Assembly (NCBI GenBank): GCA_000434635.1
Contig: HF987997.1
Location: 1 to 6,825 of the forward strand
DNA: 6,825 nt
Origin: Firmicutes bacterium CAG:110
GTDB lineage: Bacteria > Bacillota > Clostridia > Oscillospirales > Oscillospiraceae
Reading direction: 5' to 3'
Both the position numbers and the translations under genes were made by a program. This document shows, piece after piece, positions 1 to 4,982 of this stretch. Each line of letters begins with the position of its first letter. Position 1 is the first letter of the stretch. Under the pieces are notes generated by a model. It did not search any database and was not told the DNA's origin. It saw only the letters and a program-made list of their open reading frames with translations.

Positions 1-294
1 ATCTACGCCAGTTCCGTCGTCCAAAACGAACTTTAAGAGCTTCTTGGACTTCTTCACTGCTTCACAGGACTTGATCTTCACGGCGCGGAAATCAGACTTG
101 GAGAAGGTGTCAAAGTCCACATAGTCCTTGAACAGCGGCTCGATCTCCACATTGGAAAAATCAATTTTTTCCTCCACAACCGGAGCCGCCTGAGCAGCCT
201 CCGCAGGAGCCGAAACTTCCTTGGAAGCCTTCTTGTCAGAGTCCAACGGCTTCATTGTGGGGAAATGTATTGCCAGAACTTCACCCGGCTTCAT
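1..294 (-). CDS. metG: Methionyl-tRNA synthetase C-terminal tRNA-binding domain, partial (both ends missing)
   Basis: Reading the minus strand gives a 98-codon open frame that runs off the left window edge. It holds a Pro/Ala/Lys-rich linker followed by the start of an OB-fold tRNA-binding domain: the stretch FSKSDFRAVKIKSCEAVKKS, then KKLLKFVLDDGTG, is characteristic of the C-terminal domain of MetG (also seen free-standing as Trbp111/CsaA). The preceding MKPGEVL...FPTM resembles the KPG...FPRI segment that follows the anticodon-binding domain in full MetG, so this is probably the tail of a larger enzyme and not a natural free-standing protein. Upstream the frame closes at a TGA (301-303), where the mobile element appears to begin. 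Neither Met (294 or 255) has a clear ribosome binding site. In full length the enzyme charges initiator and elongator tRNA-Met in the cytoplasm. Identity is fairly sure; whether this fragment is expressed is unknown. Confidence 0.8.
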   Translation of the reverse strand, partial: MKPGEVLAIHFPTMKPLDSDKKASKEVSAPAEAAQAAPVVEEKIDFSNVEIEPLFKDYVDFDTFSKSDFRAVKIKSCEAVKKSKKLLKFVLDDGTGVD

Positions 295-370
295 AGTGCT
301 TCATATTCCATCATTTGCTTTGCTTCCCGCTATTCATATCCATTCGTATTGCATCAGGAAAAAAGCAAAA

Positions 371-410
371 TTGTTGTCAACTTGTTGTCACCGCAGAATA
401 TCTGTTGTCA
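371..410. repeat. Three direct repeats of TGTTGTCA (probable integrase arm sites)
   Basis: The octamer TGTTGTCA occurs at 372-379, 383-390 and 403-410, the first two extended to TTGTTGTCA. Start-to-start distances are 11 and 20 bases, close to one and two helical turns, so the copies would face the same side of DNA. They lie between the integrase stop codon and the inferred element end, where Tn916 carries its DR2 repeats bound by the integrase N-terminal domain. The same role is inferred here. Confidence 0.6.
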
Positions 411-422
411 GACCATTGGGCG

Positions 423-439
423 CTGAGAACCCTTCTCAG
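423..439. other. 7-bp hairpin overlapping the integrase stop codon
   Basis: CTGAGAA (423-429) and TTCTCAG (433-439) are perfect complements around a CCC loop, and the right arm covers the integrase TGA (436-438). No T-run follows on either strand, so it is not a standard intrinsic terminator. It could protect the mRNA 3' end or be incidental. Confidence 0.35.
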
Positions 440-1668
440 AAGATATCCAGTTTTGACAGGTTTTCAAATGTTTCTCGTTTCTTGTGAGCTGTTGCCTCGG
501 CGTATATGTCCATCGTCGTTTGGATGTTTCGATGACCCATGATTGCCTGAATCACTTTCAAATTGGTTTCGTGTTCGCAAAGTCTGGTACAAAATGTGTG
601 CCTCAGATGGTGGCAAGAAAAATCGGGAAGAATAATCGGCTCTCTCCGTTCTCTTTTGGCCTTTACGACTTCCTCGGAATTGTAGCTATGAGCGATTCGC
701 TTGATCGTGCGGTTAATGGCCTGCGGATTAGGCACGCCGCCATTCCGGTTGACAAATACGAATCCGGTCATTCCATCAATAACCGTCTGGTTGAAGCCGT
801 TTTCTTCCTGTTCTTCTCGCTCAAGCATGAAAGCATCATATACTGTGTCCAGCATCGGAATAGCCCGAATACCGGCTTCGGTCTTTGGCTTTGAGATTTT
901 CTGGACAGAAGTACGAGAGTCGCCTACCGGGTAATATACCATGCTGTGGTTGATGCTAATGACCCTATTTTCAAAGTCGAGGTCTTCCCAGCGTAGCCCC
1001 AGCGCCTCGCCAATCCGGCATCCCGTACCGAAAAGAATCGTAAATACGGGCCACCAATGGTAATAAACCGGATGGTTTGCGATGTATTCCATAAAGGCAC
1101 GCTGCTGCTCAATCGTCAGTGCTCTGCGAAAACCACGGGTTTTATCTGTTTCCCTGGCAATCTCCTTCATAACGCCGTCAGAGGGATTCTTGCGAATGAC
1201 CTCATCCCGAACTGCCAGCTGAAATGTCGGATGCAGCAGGGTGTTGACATTATCCAATGTACTAAGTGCCAGACCTTCTTCGTTCAGAAGGTAAAGATAA
1301 AACTGGAGGACCTCGGAATACTTGATGTCTGCAATTTTCTTTCGACCAAAGGTTTCTCTGACATATCTGTCATACATATAAGTGTAGTTGCTGCGAGTTG
1401 TTTCTCTCAGCTTGAATTTGGTCGAAAGATAACGGTCAAAAGTATCATTGACCGTGGCCTTACCGGCTACATACAGATCAAGACCATCCAACTGATCCTT
1501 TATCAGCTTCCTTTCCTTTTCACGAAGCTCAGCCAAATCATTTGCGTATATGAACTTGCGCCGACCCAAGGGATCGGTATAGGTGTACATATAACGCTTG
1601 TCCGAAGCTCTCTGAACTTCTCCTTTCCGGAGAGCTCTTCCACGGTCGTCTTTTCGTGCTTTTGCCAT
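436..1668 (-). CDS. int: Tn916-type tyrosine recombinase/integrase
   Basis: The 410-residue protein would integrate and excise the element by strand exchange at its ends. The N-terminus (about 1-65) has the Tn916 Int-like arm-binding domain, recognisable from DDRGRALRKGEVQR and a following YTYTDPLGRRKF strand. Residues about 70-160 form the SAM-like core-binding domain, and about 180-405 the catalytic domain. The catalytic set is visible: R218 (GTGCRIGEA), K262 (PKTEAG), H353 and R356 (HHLRHT), H379 (GHRNIQTT) and nucleophile Y389 (DIYAEA), so the enzyme looks intact. The start at 1668 is chosen over an upstream Met at 1710 because AAGGAGG lies 7-8 bases before it. It follows the RHH gene by 42 bp on the same strand and probably shares its promoter. 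Length is close to Tn916 Int (405 aa). Confidence 0.95.
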   Translation of the reverse strand: MAKARKDDRGRALRKGEVQRASDKRYMYTYTDPLGRRKFIYANDLAELREKERKLIKDQLDGLDLYVAGKATVNDTFDRYLSTKFKLRETTRSNYTYMYDRYVRETFGRKKIADIKYSEVLQFYLYLLNEEGLALSTLDNVNTLLHPTFQLAVRDEVIRKNPSDGVMKEIARETDKTRGFRRALTIEQQRAFMEYIANHPVYYHWWPVFTILFGTGCRIGEALGLRWEDLDFENRVISINHSMVYYPVGDSRTSVQKISKPKTEAGIRAIPMLDTVYDAFMLEREEQEENGFNQTVIDGMTGFVFVNRNGGVPNPQAINRTIKRIAHSYNSEEVVKAKRERREPIILPDFSCHHLRHTFCTRLCEHETNLKVIQAIMGHRNIQTTMDIYAEATAHKKRETFENLSKLDIF

Positions 1669-1710
1669 GTTGCTTCCTCCTTTACAAAATAAAGAAGGAT
1701 TCCACAGCAC

Positions 1711-1878
1711 TCAATCTTTCTTGGACAGAAATCTCTCCAAGCTTTGCAGGGCAACATCTGTCTTTGACAGTTTGTGCTCGGCAGCATATTCAACGATCTT
1801 CCGATACAAGTCCTCTGTCAGCCGAATTGTAATCGTTTTACGCTTCGCATTTTCTTCCTTTGGACGTCCCGTTCTCAT
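1711..1878 (-). CDS. Small ribbon-helix-helix DNA-binding protein
   Basis: This 55-residue basic protein has the layout of a CopG/MetJ-like ribbon-helix-helix dimer: a charged N-terminal tail (TGRPKEENAKRK), a beta strand with alternating hydrophobics (TITIRLT), helix A (DLYRKIVEYAAEHK), a short LSK turn and helix B (TDVALQSLERFLSK). The start at 1878 is set by GGAGGT nine bases upstream; a Met seven codons earlier lies inside that ribosome binding site. It sits 42 bp before int on the same strand with its own promoter, and a 20-bp imperfect palindrome covers the -10 box. It is therefore a candidate autorepressor of the RHH-int transcript or an accessory directionality protein. RHH proteins can also be antitoxins, but no partner toxin gene is adjacent. 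Fold is fairly certain; role is inferred. Confidence 0.85.
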   Translation of the reverse strand: MRTGRPKEENAKRKTITIRLTEDLYRKIVEYAAEHKLSKTDVALQSLERFLSKKD

Positions 1879-1899
1879 TGTACAACTACCTCCGAGCAT

Positions 1900-1919
1900 T
1901 TACATTATACTTATTGTAA
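1900..1919. promoter_or_regulatory. Imperfect palindrome over the -10 box, candidate operator
   Basis: TTACATTA (1900-1907) and TATTGTAA (1912-1919) are inverted copies matching at 7 of 8 positions around a TACT spacer. The palindrome completely covers the TATAAT of the RHH/int promoter, where a dimeric RHH protein made from the first gene would block polymerase. No experimental support is available from sequence alone. Confidence 0.4.
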
Positions 1920-1932
1920 GACAAAAAGTCAA
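1904..1932 (-). promoter_or_regulatory. Sigma-70 promoter for the RHH-int operon
   Basis: On the minus strand TTGACT (1932-1927) is followed after exactly 17 bases by TATAAT (1909-1904), five of six and six of six matches to consensus. The start of transcription would fall near 1897, giving a short leader with the GGAGGT ribosome binding site before the RHH start at 1878. Confidence 0.75.
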
Positions 1933-1971
1933 GCCCTTGTGCCAGAAATCCAGTTATTTTACTTGTCGTAT

Positions 1972-2180
1972 TTAGAATTCCCTGAATGTTTCCAGGTATC
2001 TTTCAAACAGCTCGCAATTTACCAAAGCGACGCCATCTATCTTGTAGACGGATTTTGCTTCCTTTGCAAGCGCCTGAAACTTGGTTAACCCTAGGCTATA
2101 TCTTTCTGCGCCTTCTTTGTAGCGAACGAATTTTTTGCATATTTCTTCGTTTCGGCTACATTCTGACGACTATAGCCCAC
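1972..2180 (-). pseudogene. DUF6462/Xis-like excisionase gene with a -1 frameshift
   Basis: The C-terminal part reads FVRYKEGAERYSLGLTKFQA, then LAKEAK...VYKIDGVALVNCELFERYLETF, typical of DUF6462 proteins and resembling Tn916 Xis (winged-helix, MerR-like). That frame has a TAG just upstream and no start codon. The only good start is GTG at 2180, with AGGAGG seven bases before it, and this begins MGYSRQNVAETKKYAKN in the next frame before hitting TAG. The two frames join at a run of six A (2136-2131, minus strand): one more A, or a -1 slip at A AAA AAT, gives a 69-70-residue protein of normal family size. So the gene is either frameshifted, mis-sequenced in a homopolymer, or decoded by slippage. 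It should direct excision by bending DNA at the element end. It lies 40 bp before the RHH promoter on the same strand. Confidence 0.7.
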
Positions 2181-2533
2181 CCTTTCACCTCCTACAATTT
2201 ATTTTCATCCAGTCGGCGCCTGTGGCGAACAGGCTCATAGAAGTTTCATCTCCCCGCCTTCACTATGGCCGGGCCGCGTTTTACGGAAGTACCATTGTGC
2301 CTTTGCGGATCATCGCGCTACATGGGTGCCGCCCACGCATAAGTGCTCATGGTTCTGCCAGACCGTCAGATGGATAGCCGCTCTCCAAACAAAGGGATGT
2401 ACCGAACTGGTACGTGTGCAGTTTTCAAGGTGCATGGCATGGGGATGCCCATAACTATAAAGGAGCCGTTGGGAACTTGCATTTCTTATAAACTTCCAGA
2501 AATTCTCAGGGAATTTCGTGCAGAGATGGGGGA
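2181..2533. other. Gene-free, hairpin-rich stretch between the Orf8-like and Xis-like genes
   Basis: No open frame here has both a ribosome binding site and recognisable protein character. Hairpins seen: GCCTGT/ACAGGC (2218-2223 with 2229-2234, 5-base loop) and GTACC/GGTAC (2399-2403 with 2409-2413); a weaker TGGG/CCCA pair lies near 2325-2335. The stretch seems richer in G+C than the AT-rich gap at 3500-3760. It could be a long untranslated leader of the Xis-like gene on the minus strand or hold a structured RNA. No convincing promoter was found. Confidence 0.35.
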
Positions 2534-2558
2534 ACCCCGGAGAGTAATTCTCCGGGGT
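2534..2558 (-). terminator. Strong 10-bp GC hairpin just after the Orf8-like gene
   Basis: ACCCCGGAGA (2534-2543) pairs perfectly with TCTCCGGGGT (2549-2558) around a five-base loop. It begins six bases after the stop codon of the small helix-turn-helix gene on the minus strand, the usual place for a terminator. No T-run follows on either strand, so it may be a weak terminator, an RNA 3' end stabiliser or a processing site. Confidence 0.45.
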
Positions 2559-2564
2559 CGTGAT

Positions 2565-2756
2565 TTATAGGGGGAATTTGTTAATGTTGAGTGCAATATG
2601 TATCAGCAGATATTGGTGAAGATCTTCGTTGAATGTGCCACTATGAAGGGAATGCTTCCGGATCAAAGGCTCATACAGCTCAAGGATCTGTTCCAGATCC
2701 TCATGTCTGCCTGCTACGGCGCCTTGCAGGACAGCGGCAAACTGCTGGTTATCCAT
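2565..2756 (-). CDS. Small helix-turn-helix protein, Tn916 Orf8-like
   Basis: This 63-residue protein (VAGRHEDLEQILELYEPLIR, then KHS...GTFNEDLHQYLLIHIALNI) matches the small helix-turn-helix proteins that pair with the sigma-like Orf7 homologue in Tn916-family elements: an acidic helical N-half, then an EDL.Q.L segment as in sigma-factor region 2-like pieces. The start at 2756 overlaps the end of the sigma-like gene by eight bases, implying translational coupling; GGGAG lies nine bases upstream. An upstream Met at 2765 is directly against that ribosome binding site and is less likely. In Tn916 the Orf7/Orf8 pair is tied to transcription of the transfer region; the same role is inferred here. 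Confidence 0.85.
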   Translation of the reverse strand: MDNQQFAAVLQGAVAGRHEDLEQILELYEPLIRKHSLHSGTFNEDLHQYLLIHIALNINKFPL

Positions 2757-3174
2757 GCAGACCATCTCCCTTCGTAAGCTCACGTTTCAGTTTAGCCAGA
2801 GCCTGATGCTTGAACTGATAGACACAGTTCGGAGAAATACAAAGCTGTCTGGCAATTTCGCACGGAGTCTTCTCCTCCACAAAGAGCAGGCGTAATACCT
2901 CACGCCGCATCAGGGACAATTCTGAGAAGGCTTTCGCAAGTTTCTCTTCCTCAAAGTCGAAGCCTGTTTTGCTGCGTTCGATACGGATAAAATGGTCTGT
3001 TGCATCCGGAATCGTATTTGCCAGAAACTCATCCAAAGGAACAATGTTAAACTTTTCTGTGTGAGTATCCAGATATCGCTCCTTGGCGTGGGCTAGTGTG
3101 ATGTTGAGCCACAATGTAAACCGGGCGCGTAGTAAGTCATTCCCGGAATCAGATTGCTCAAATTTGTGAGTCAT
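2749..3174 (-). CDS. Sigma-70-like regulatory factor, Tn916 Orf7-like
   Basis: The 141-residue protein ends in a sigma region 4 type helix-turn-helix: residues about 78-100 (KLAKAFSELSLMRREVLRLL) and 103-130 (TPCEIARQLCISPNCVYQFK) followed by a basic helix. The N-terminal half is the degenerate region typical of ICE-borne sigma-like proteins (RARFTLWLNITLAHAKERYL). Start 3174 is set by GGAGGT seven bases upstream; an in-frame extension to 3315 would run through a terminator and is rejected. It is the first gene of a two-gene operon with the Orf8-like gene. Family members control conjugation or excision genes of the element. A 10-bp hairpin borders its ribosome binding site. Confidence 0.9.
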   Translation of the reverse strand: MTHKFEQSDSGNDLLRARFTLWLNITLAHAKERYLDTHTEKFNIVPLDEFLANTIPDATDHFIRIERSKTGFDFEEEKLAKAFSELSLMRREVLRLLFVEEKTPCEIARQLCISPNCVYQFKHQALAKLKRELTKGDGLHG

Positions 3175-3185
3175 AGTGAATACCT

Positions 3186-3216
3186 CCAGTTCAATGTGAT
3201 GGTCAAATCGAACTGG
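3186..3216 (-). promoter_or_regulatory. Hairpin flanking the sigma-like gene's ribosome binding site
   Basis: On the minus strand CCAGTTCGAT (3216-3207) can pair with ATTGAACTGG (3195-3186), ten pairs with one G-U, around an 11-base loop. Its 3' arm shares two G with the GGAGGT ribosome binding site (3187-3182). It could limit ribosome access or, as DNA, be an operator. Only the pairing is seen; the role is inferred. Confidence 0.4.
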
Positions 3217-3250
3217 GGGAAGGTGGCCCACGGCATCTGATATCAGGACG

Positions 3251-3291
3251 TAAAAAACCACGCAGTAAGGCCCAAAGGCCTGGCTGCGTGG
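3251..3291 (-). terminator. Rho-independent terminator upstream of the sigma-like gene
   Basis: CCACGCAG and CTGCGTGG (3258-3265 with 3284-3291) form the outer stem, with an inner AGGCC/GGCCT pairing (3268-3272 with 3277-3281). On the minus strand it is followed at once by six T (3257-3252). It would stop leftward transcription coming from the right, or act as an attenuator of the sigma-like operon if the promoter lies further right. Confidence 0.8.
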
Positions 3292-3766
3292 CAAAAATGG
3301 CTGTAAGAATCCCAACCCATTCTATTCTGCGCATGGCGGGACAAAACGAGTTAGCGGGAGCATATTCATGGGAGGCTAAGTGCCGAAGGTTAGTAGGGGG
3401 CCTCACCAATCAGCGCAAAATGGGTGGGGAACCGTTTTTCATGCAATCACCTGACTTGATTTTCCGGCGAATCGTCTTTCAAATCGGAATCAGGCGATTC
3501 TTGTGTGTCGTATTTACACACAATTTATAGAAAATCCGGGAGAAAAAGCTCACGAACCCTGTCGACAGATTATATATTTCTGTCTAGCGGTCAGGTTAGC
3601 AATAAATTTTTGGCGCTGGAGGACGAAATCAGTTGATACATTGAAATGTTATATTCTCCCCGTGGTTTTAGAAATTCCCCTCCTATTTTCCCTTGAACGT
3701 TTTCTGAAGGTATGGTAGCGTTTTATCGATTATATGTTTGGCCATGTCTGAGAAATTCAGTAAAAT
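3292..3766. other. Gene-free AT-rich gap with two perfect dyads
   Basis: No reading frame on either strand shows a ribosome binding site plus recognisable protein. Two perfect inverted repeats are present: TTGTGTGT/ACACACAA (3501-3508 with 3516-3523, seven-base loop) and GACAGA/TCTGTC (3564-3569 with 3579-3584). No clear promoter for the leftward sigma-like operon could be assigned. Relative to Tn916 this is the cargo side where tet(M), orf6 and orf9 would lie, so it may be scar DNA left by cargo replacement. The adjoining 3842-4048, up to the cargo promoter, likewise holds no gene that I can see. Confidence 0.4.
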
Positions 3767-3841
3767 CCGGGTATAGCCAGCTGGTAGAGTACTGCATTTG
3801 GGAGCAGGATGCCGTGGGTTGAAGTTCTACTACTCGGGCAA
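3767..3841 (+). tRNA. Degenerate tRNA-Pro(UGG)-like sequence, probable pseudogene
   Basis: CCGGGTA (3767-3773) pairs over seven positions with TACTCGG (3831-3837). Between them are TA, a D-arm resembling GCCAGCTGGTAGAGTAC, an anticodon loop TTTGGGA (3797-3803, anticodon UGG at 3799-3801) and a T-arm GTGGG/TCTAC with loop TTGAAGT. Defects are clear. The D-stem lacks a base compared with the usual GCTCAGCTGG. The anticodon stem CTGC/GCAG leaves an eight-base loop, as if base 39 were deleted. The T-loop has G for the invariant C56. It ends GCAA, not a CCA end. It looks like a decayed tRNA carried on a mobile element and is unlikely to function in normal decoding. Confidence 0.55.
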
Positions 3842-4048
3842 CCTTTCATAAAAAACCACCTGTTCAGGCAGCTTTTCTTCGCCCAAAGTTTGCTTTTAGT
3901 AACGAACTTGACCACATTCCGATTATGATTAGAGCGGTAAGATGGCGGTTACGTCCTTGGTGCAGAGAAATACCGAAAGCCGCAAAATTCCTAATCCATC
4001 CATAACAGAAGCATTTTTAACATTTTTGCGCGCAGGTGTGACAATATC

Positions 4049-4077
4049 TTGAAATTTTCAACGTTATGCACTATAAT
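4049..4077 (+). promoter_or_regulatory. Sigma-70 promoter of the ABC-3C operon
   Basis: TTGAAA (4049-4054) and TATAAT (4072-4077) are separated by exactly 17 bases, close to the ideal housekeeping promoter. Transcription would start near 4084, giving a leader of roughly 85 bases before the first gene. It is the only strong plus-strand promoter found ahead of the cargo. Confidence 0.8.
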
Positions 4078-4083
4078 ATTTCC

Positions 4084-4169
4084 ACGGTGGGTCTTTGTAC
4101 CACCAAGGCGGCCGTATGGGCGTATTCCCATGCGGCCTTTTTTGATCAATTAGGGGGAGCGTGATTATT
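4084..4169 (+). promoter_or_regulatory. Attenuator-type leader of the cargo operon
   Basis: The leader contains a first hairpin GGTGG/CCACC (4086-4090 with 4100-4104) and then a complete intrinsic terminator. One frame is open from ATG 4066, through GTG 4087, to a TGA at 4162-4164. ATG 4066 lies upstream of the predicted transcription start, so GTG 4087 is the first start in that frame on the RNA. The frame would encode ...TVGLCTTKAAVWAYSHAAFF and four more residues, ending at a TGA that overlaps GTG 4161 (GTGA). From memory the layout and the GGGCGTATTCCCATGCGGCC-type hairpin resemble the leaders ahead of tet(W)/tet(O)/tet(M) genes in Tn916-like elements; an alignment is needed. Stalled ribosomes on the leader could prevent terminator formation. 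Confidence 0.55.
4110..4143 (+). terminator. Intrinsic terminator between promoter and first cargo gene
   Basis: GGCCGTATGGG (4110-4120) pairs over eleven positions, one of them G-U, with CCCATGCGGCC (4127-4137) around a six-base loop, and six T follow (4138-4143). Placed about 26 bases after the predicted transcription start and 27-30 bases before the first gene, it should stop most transcripts unless antagonised. Confidence 0.85.
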
Positions 4170-4982
4170 GTGGCAAAAAATGATGCTATTGCAAAAGTAA
4201 TTGCGGCCGATCCCTATTTGAAAGAACGCAGGGCACCTACCGCAGTTGATCAACAGCTATACTTGAAGGAGGTTTCCTTTGTATGCCCGCTGTGTGGAAA
4301 GATTCTCCGTCACAGAGGGCAAAGAAAGACAAACAAGCTTTATGAGATTGCTCACATTTTTCCTAACAGTCCGACCGAGGAACAGTATGAGCGGTTAAAG
4401 ACCCTGCCTCGTTTGGGCAGCGATTCGGAGTCTTTTGAGAACAAGATTGCTCTGTGCAAGGACTGCCACAATCAGCAGGATTATCATACAACTGCGGAGG
4501 ACTATCTGAAGCTCTTGGAAAAGAAGCAACGGTTTCTTAAACTGACTGATCTTAGCGAGGCTACACTGACAATGGGATTGGAGCTGCAAATTGCAGATGT
4601 AGTGAAGCGGATTTGCGCCCTGCATGAAGATGAAATGGCTACATTGAACTATGAACCTGTCAGGTTGACCAAGAAATTTTCCGCCACTGAAGTACTCTTG
4701 AAAAACCGTATCGGCACATATGTCACCAGTTACTATCCTTACATCCGCGACTGCTTTAAAGAACTGGAGGGAATTAACGGTTTTCGGTTGGATGCACTCA
4801 GCCTTCAGATTAAAAGTTGCTTTATTAAAATGGAAGGCCTTTCAGATAACAAGAGTGACATATTTGACCAACTTGTAAATTGGGTAATGGCAAAAACGTG
4901 CTCTACATCCAGAGAGGCATGTGAAGCTATAGTTTCCTTCTTTGTTCAGAACTGCGAGGTGTTCCGTGAGATTACCAAGTAA
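4170..4982 (+). CDS. HNH nuclease with helical C-terminal domain, ABC-3C effector component
   Basis: Residues about 39-110 form a treble-clef HNH nuclease: zinc pairs C39-x2-C42 and C96-x2-C99, with H62 (YEIAHIFP), N91 (FENKIALC) and H100 (CKDCH) as the His-Asn-His set. Spacing and residues look intact. Residues about 120-270 are a helical domain without recognised enzyme motifs, matching from memory the C-terminal domain (possibly CTD10) of ABC-three-component system proteins; it probably docks to the other subunits. The predicted role is metal-dependent nucleic-acid cleavage once the ATPase partner senses a threat. I chose GTG 4170 (270 aa) because GGGAG lies ten bases upstream and the protein then begins MAKNDAIAKV; GTG 4161 is possible and overlaps the leader stop, but is only 1-3 bases from the ribosome binding site. 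It is first in a three-gene overlapping operon behind an attenuator. Confidence 0.85.
   Translation: MAKNDAIAKVIAADPYLKERRAPTAVDQQLYLKEVSFVCPLCGKILRHRGQRKTNKLYEIAHIFPNSPTEEQYERLKTLPRLGSDSESFENKIALCKDCHNQQDYHTTAEDYLKLLEKKQRFLKLTDLSEATLTMGLELQIADVVKRICALHEDEMATLNYEPVRLTKKFSATEVLLKNRIGTYVTSYYPYIRDCFKELEGINGFRLDALSLQIKSCFIKMEGLSDNKSDIFDQLVNWVMAKTCSTSREACEAIVSFFVQNCEVFREITK

Noticed and set aside
374..384. TTGACA on the minus strand overlapping the direct repeats, a possible outward promoter into the metG fragment
   Set aside because: No -10-like hexamer at 16-18 bases downstream; the match comes from the repeat itself.
371..410. CRISPR array
   Set aside because: The repeats are only 8-9 bases with 3- and 12-base gaps, far too short for repeats and spacers.
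1057..1692. A 211-codon plus-strand open frame opposite the integrase
   Set aside because: It lies wholly within int on the other strand, has no ribosome binding site and no recognisable protein; int on the minus strand has all catalytic residues.
2343..2570. A 75-codon plus-strand frame in the gene-free stretch
   Set aside because: No ribosome binding site, odd composition, and it runs through the 2534-2558 hairpin; no similarity to a protein family that I know.
3175..3315. N-terminal extension of the sigma-like protein
   Set aside because: It would translate through the terminator and past the GGAGGT placed ideally for the start at 3174.
3468..3500. GAATCG/CGATTC inverted repeat as a regulatory stem
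   Set aside because: Only six pairs with a 20-base gap; expected by chance in a region of this size.
3767..3841. Functional tRNA-Pro
   Set aside because: Missing bases in the D-arm and anticodon stem and loss of invariant C56 argue against a working tRNA; listed as degenerate.
3851..3880. Leftward terminator near the CCTGTTCAGG palindrome followed by T-run on the minus strand
   Set aside because: The palindrome leaves only a two-base loop and at most three stable pairs; too weak to call.
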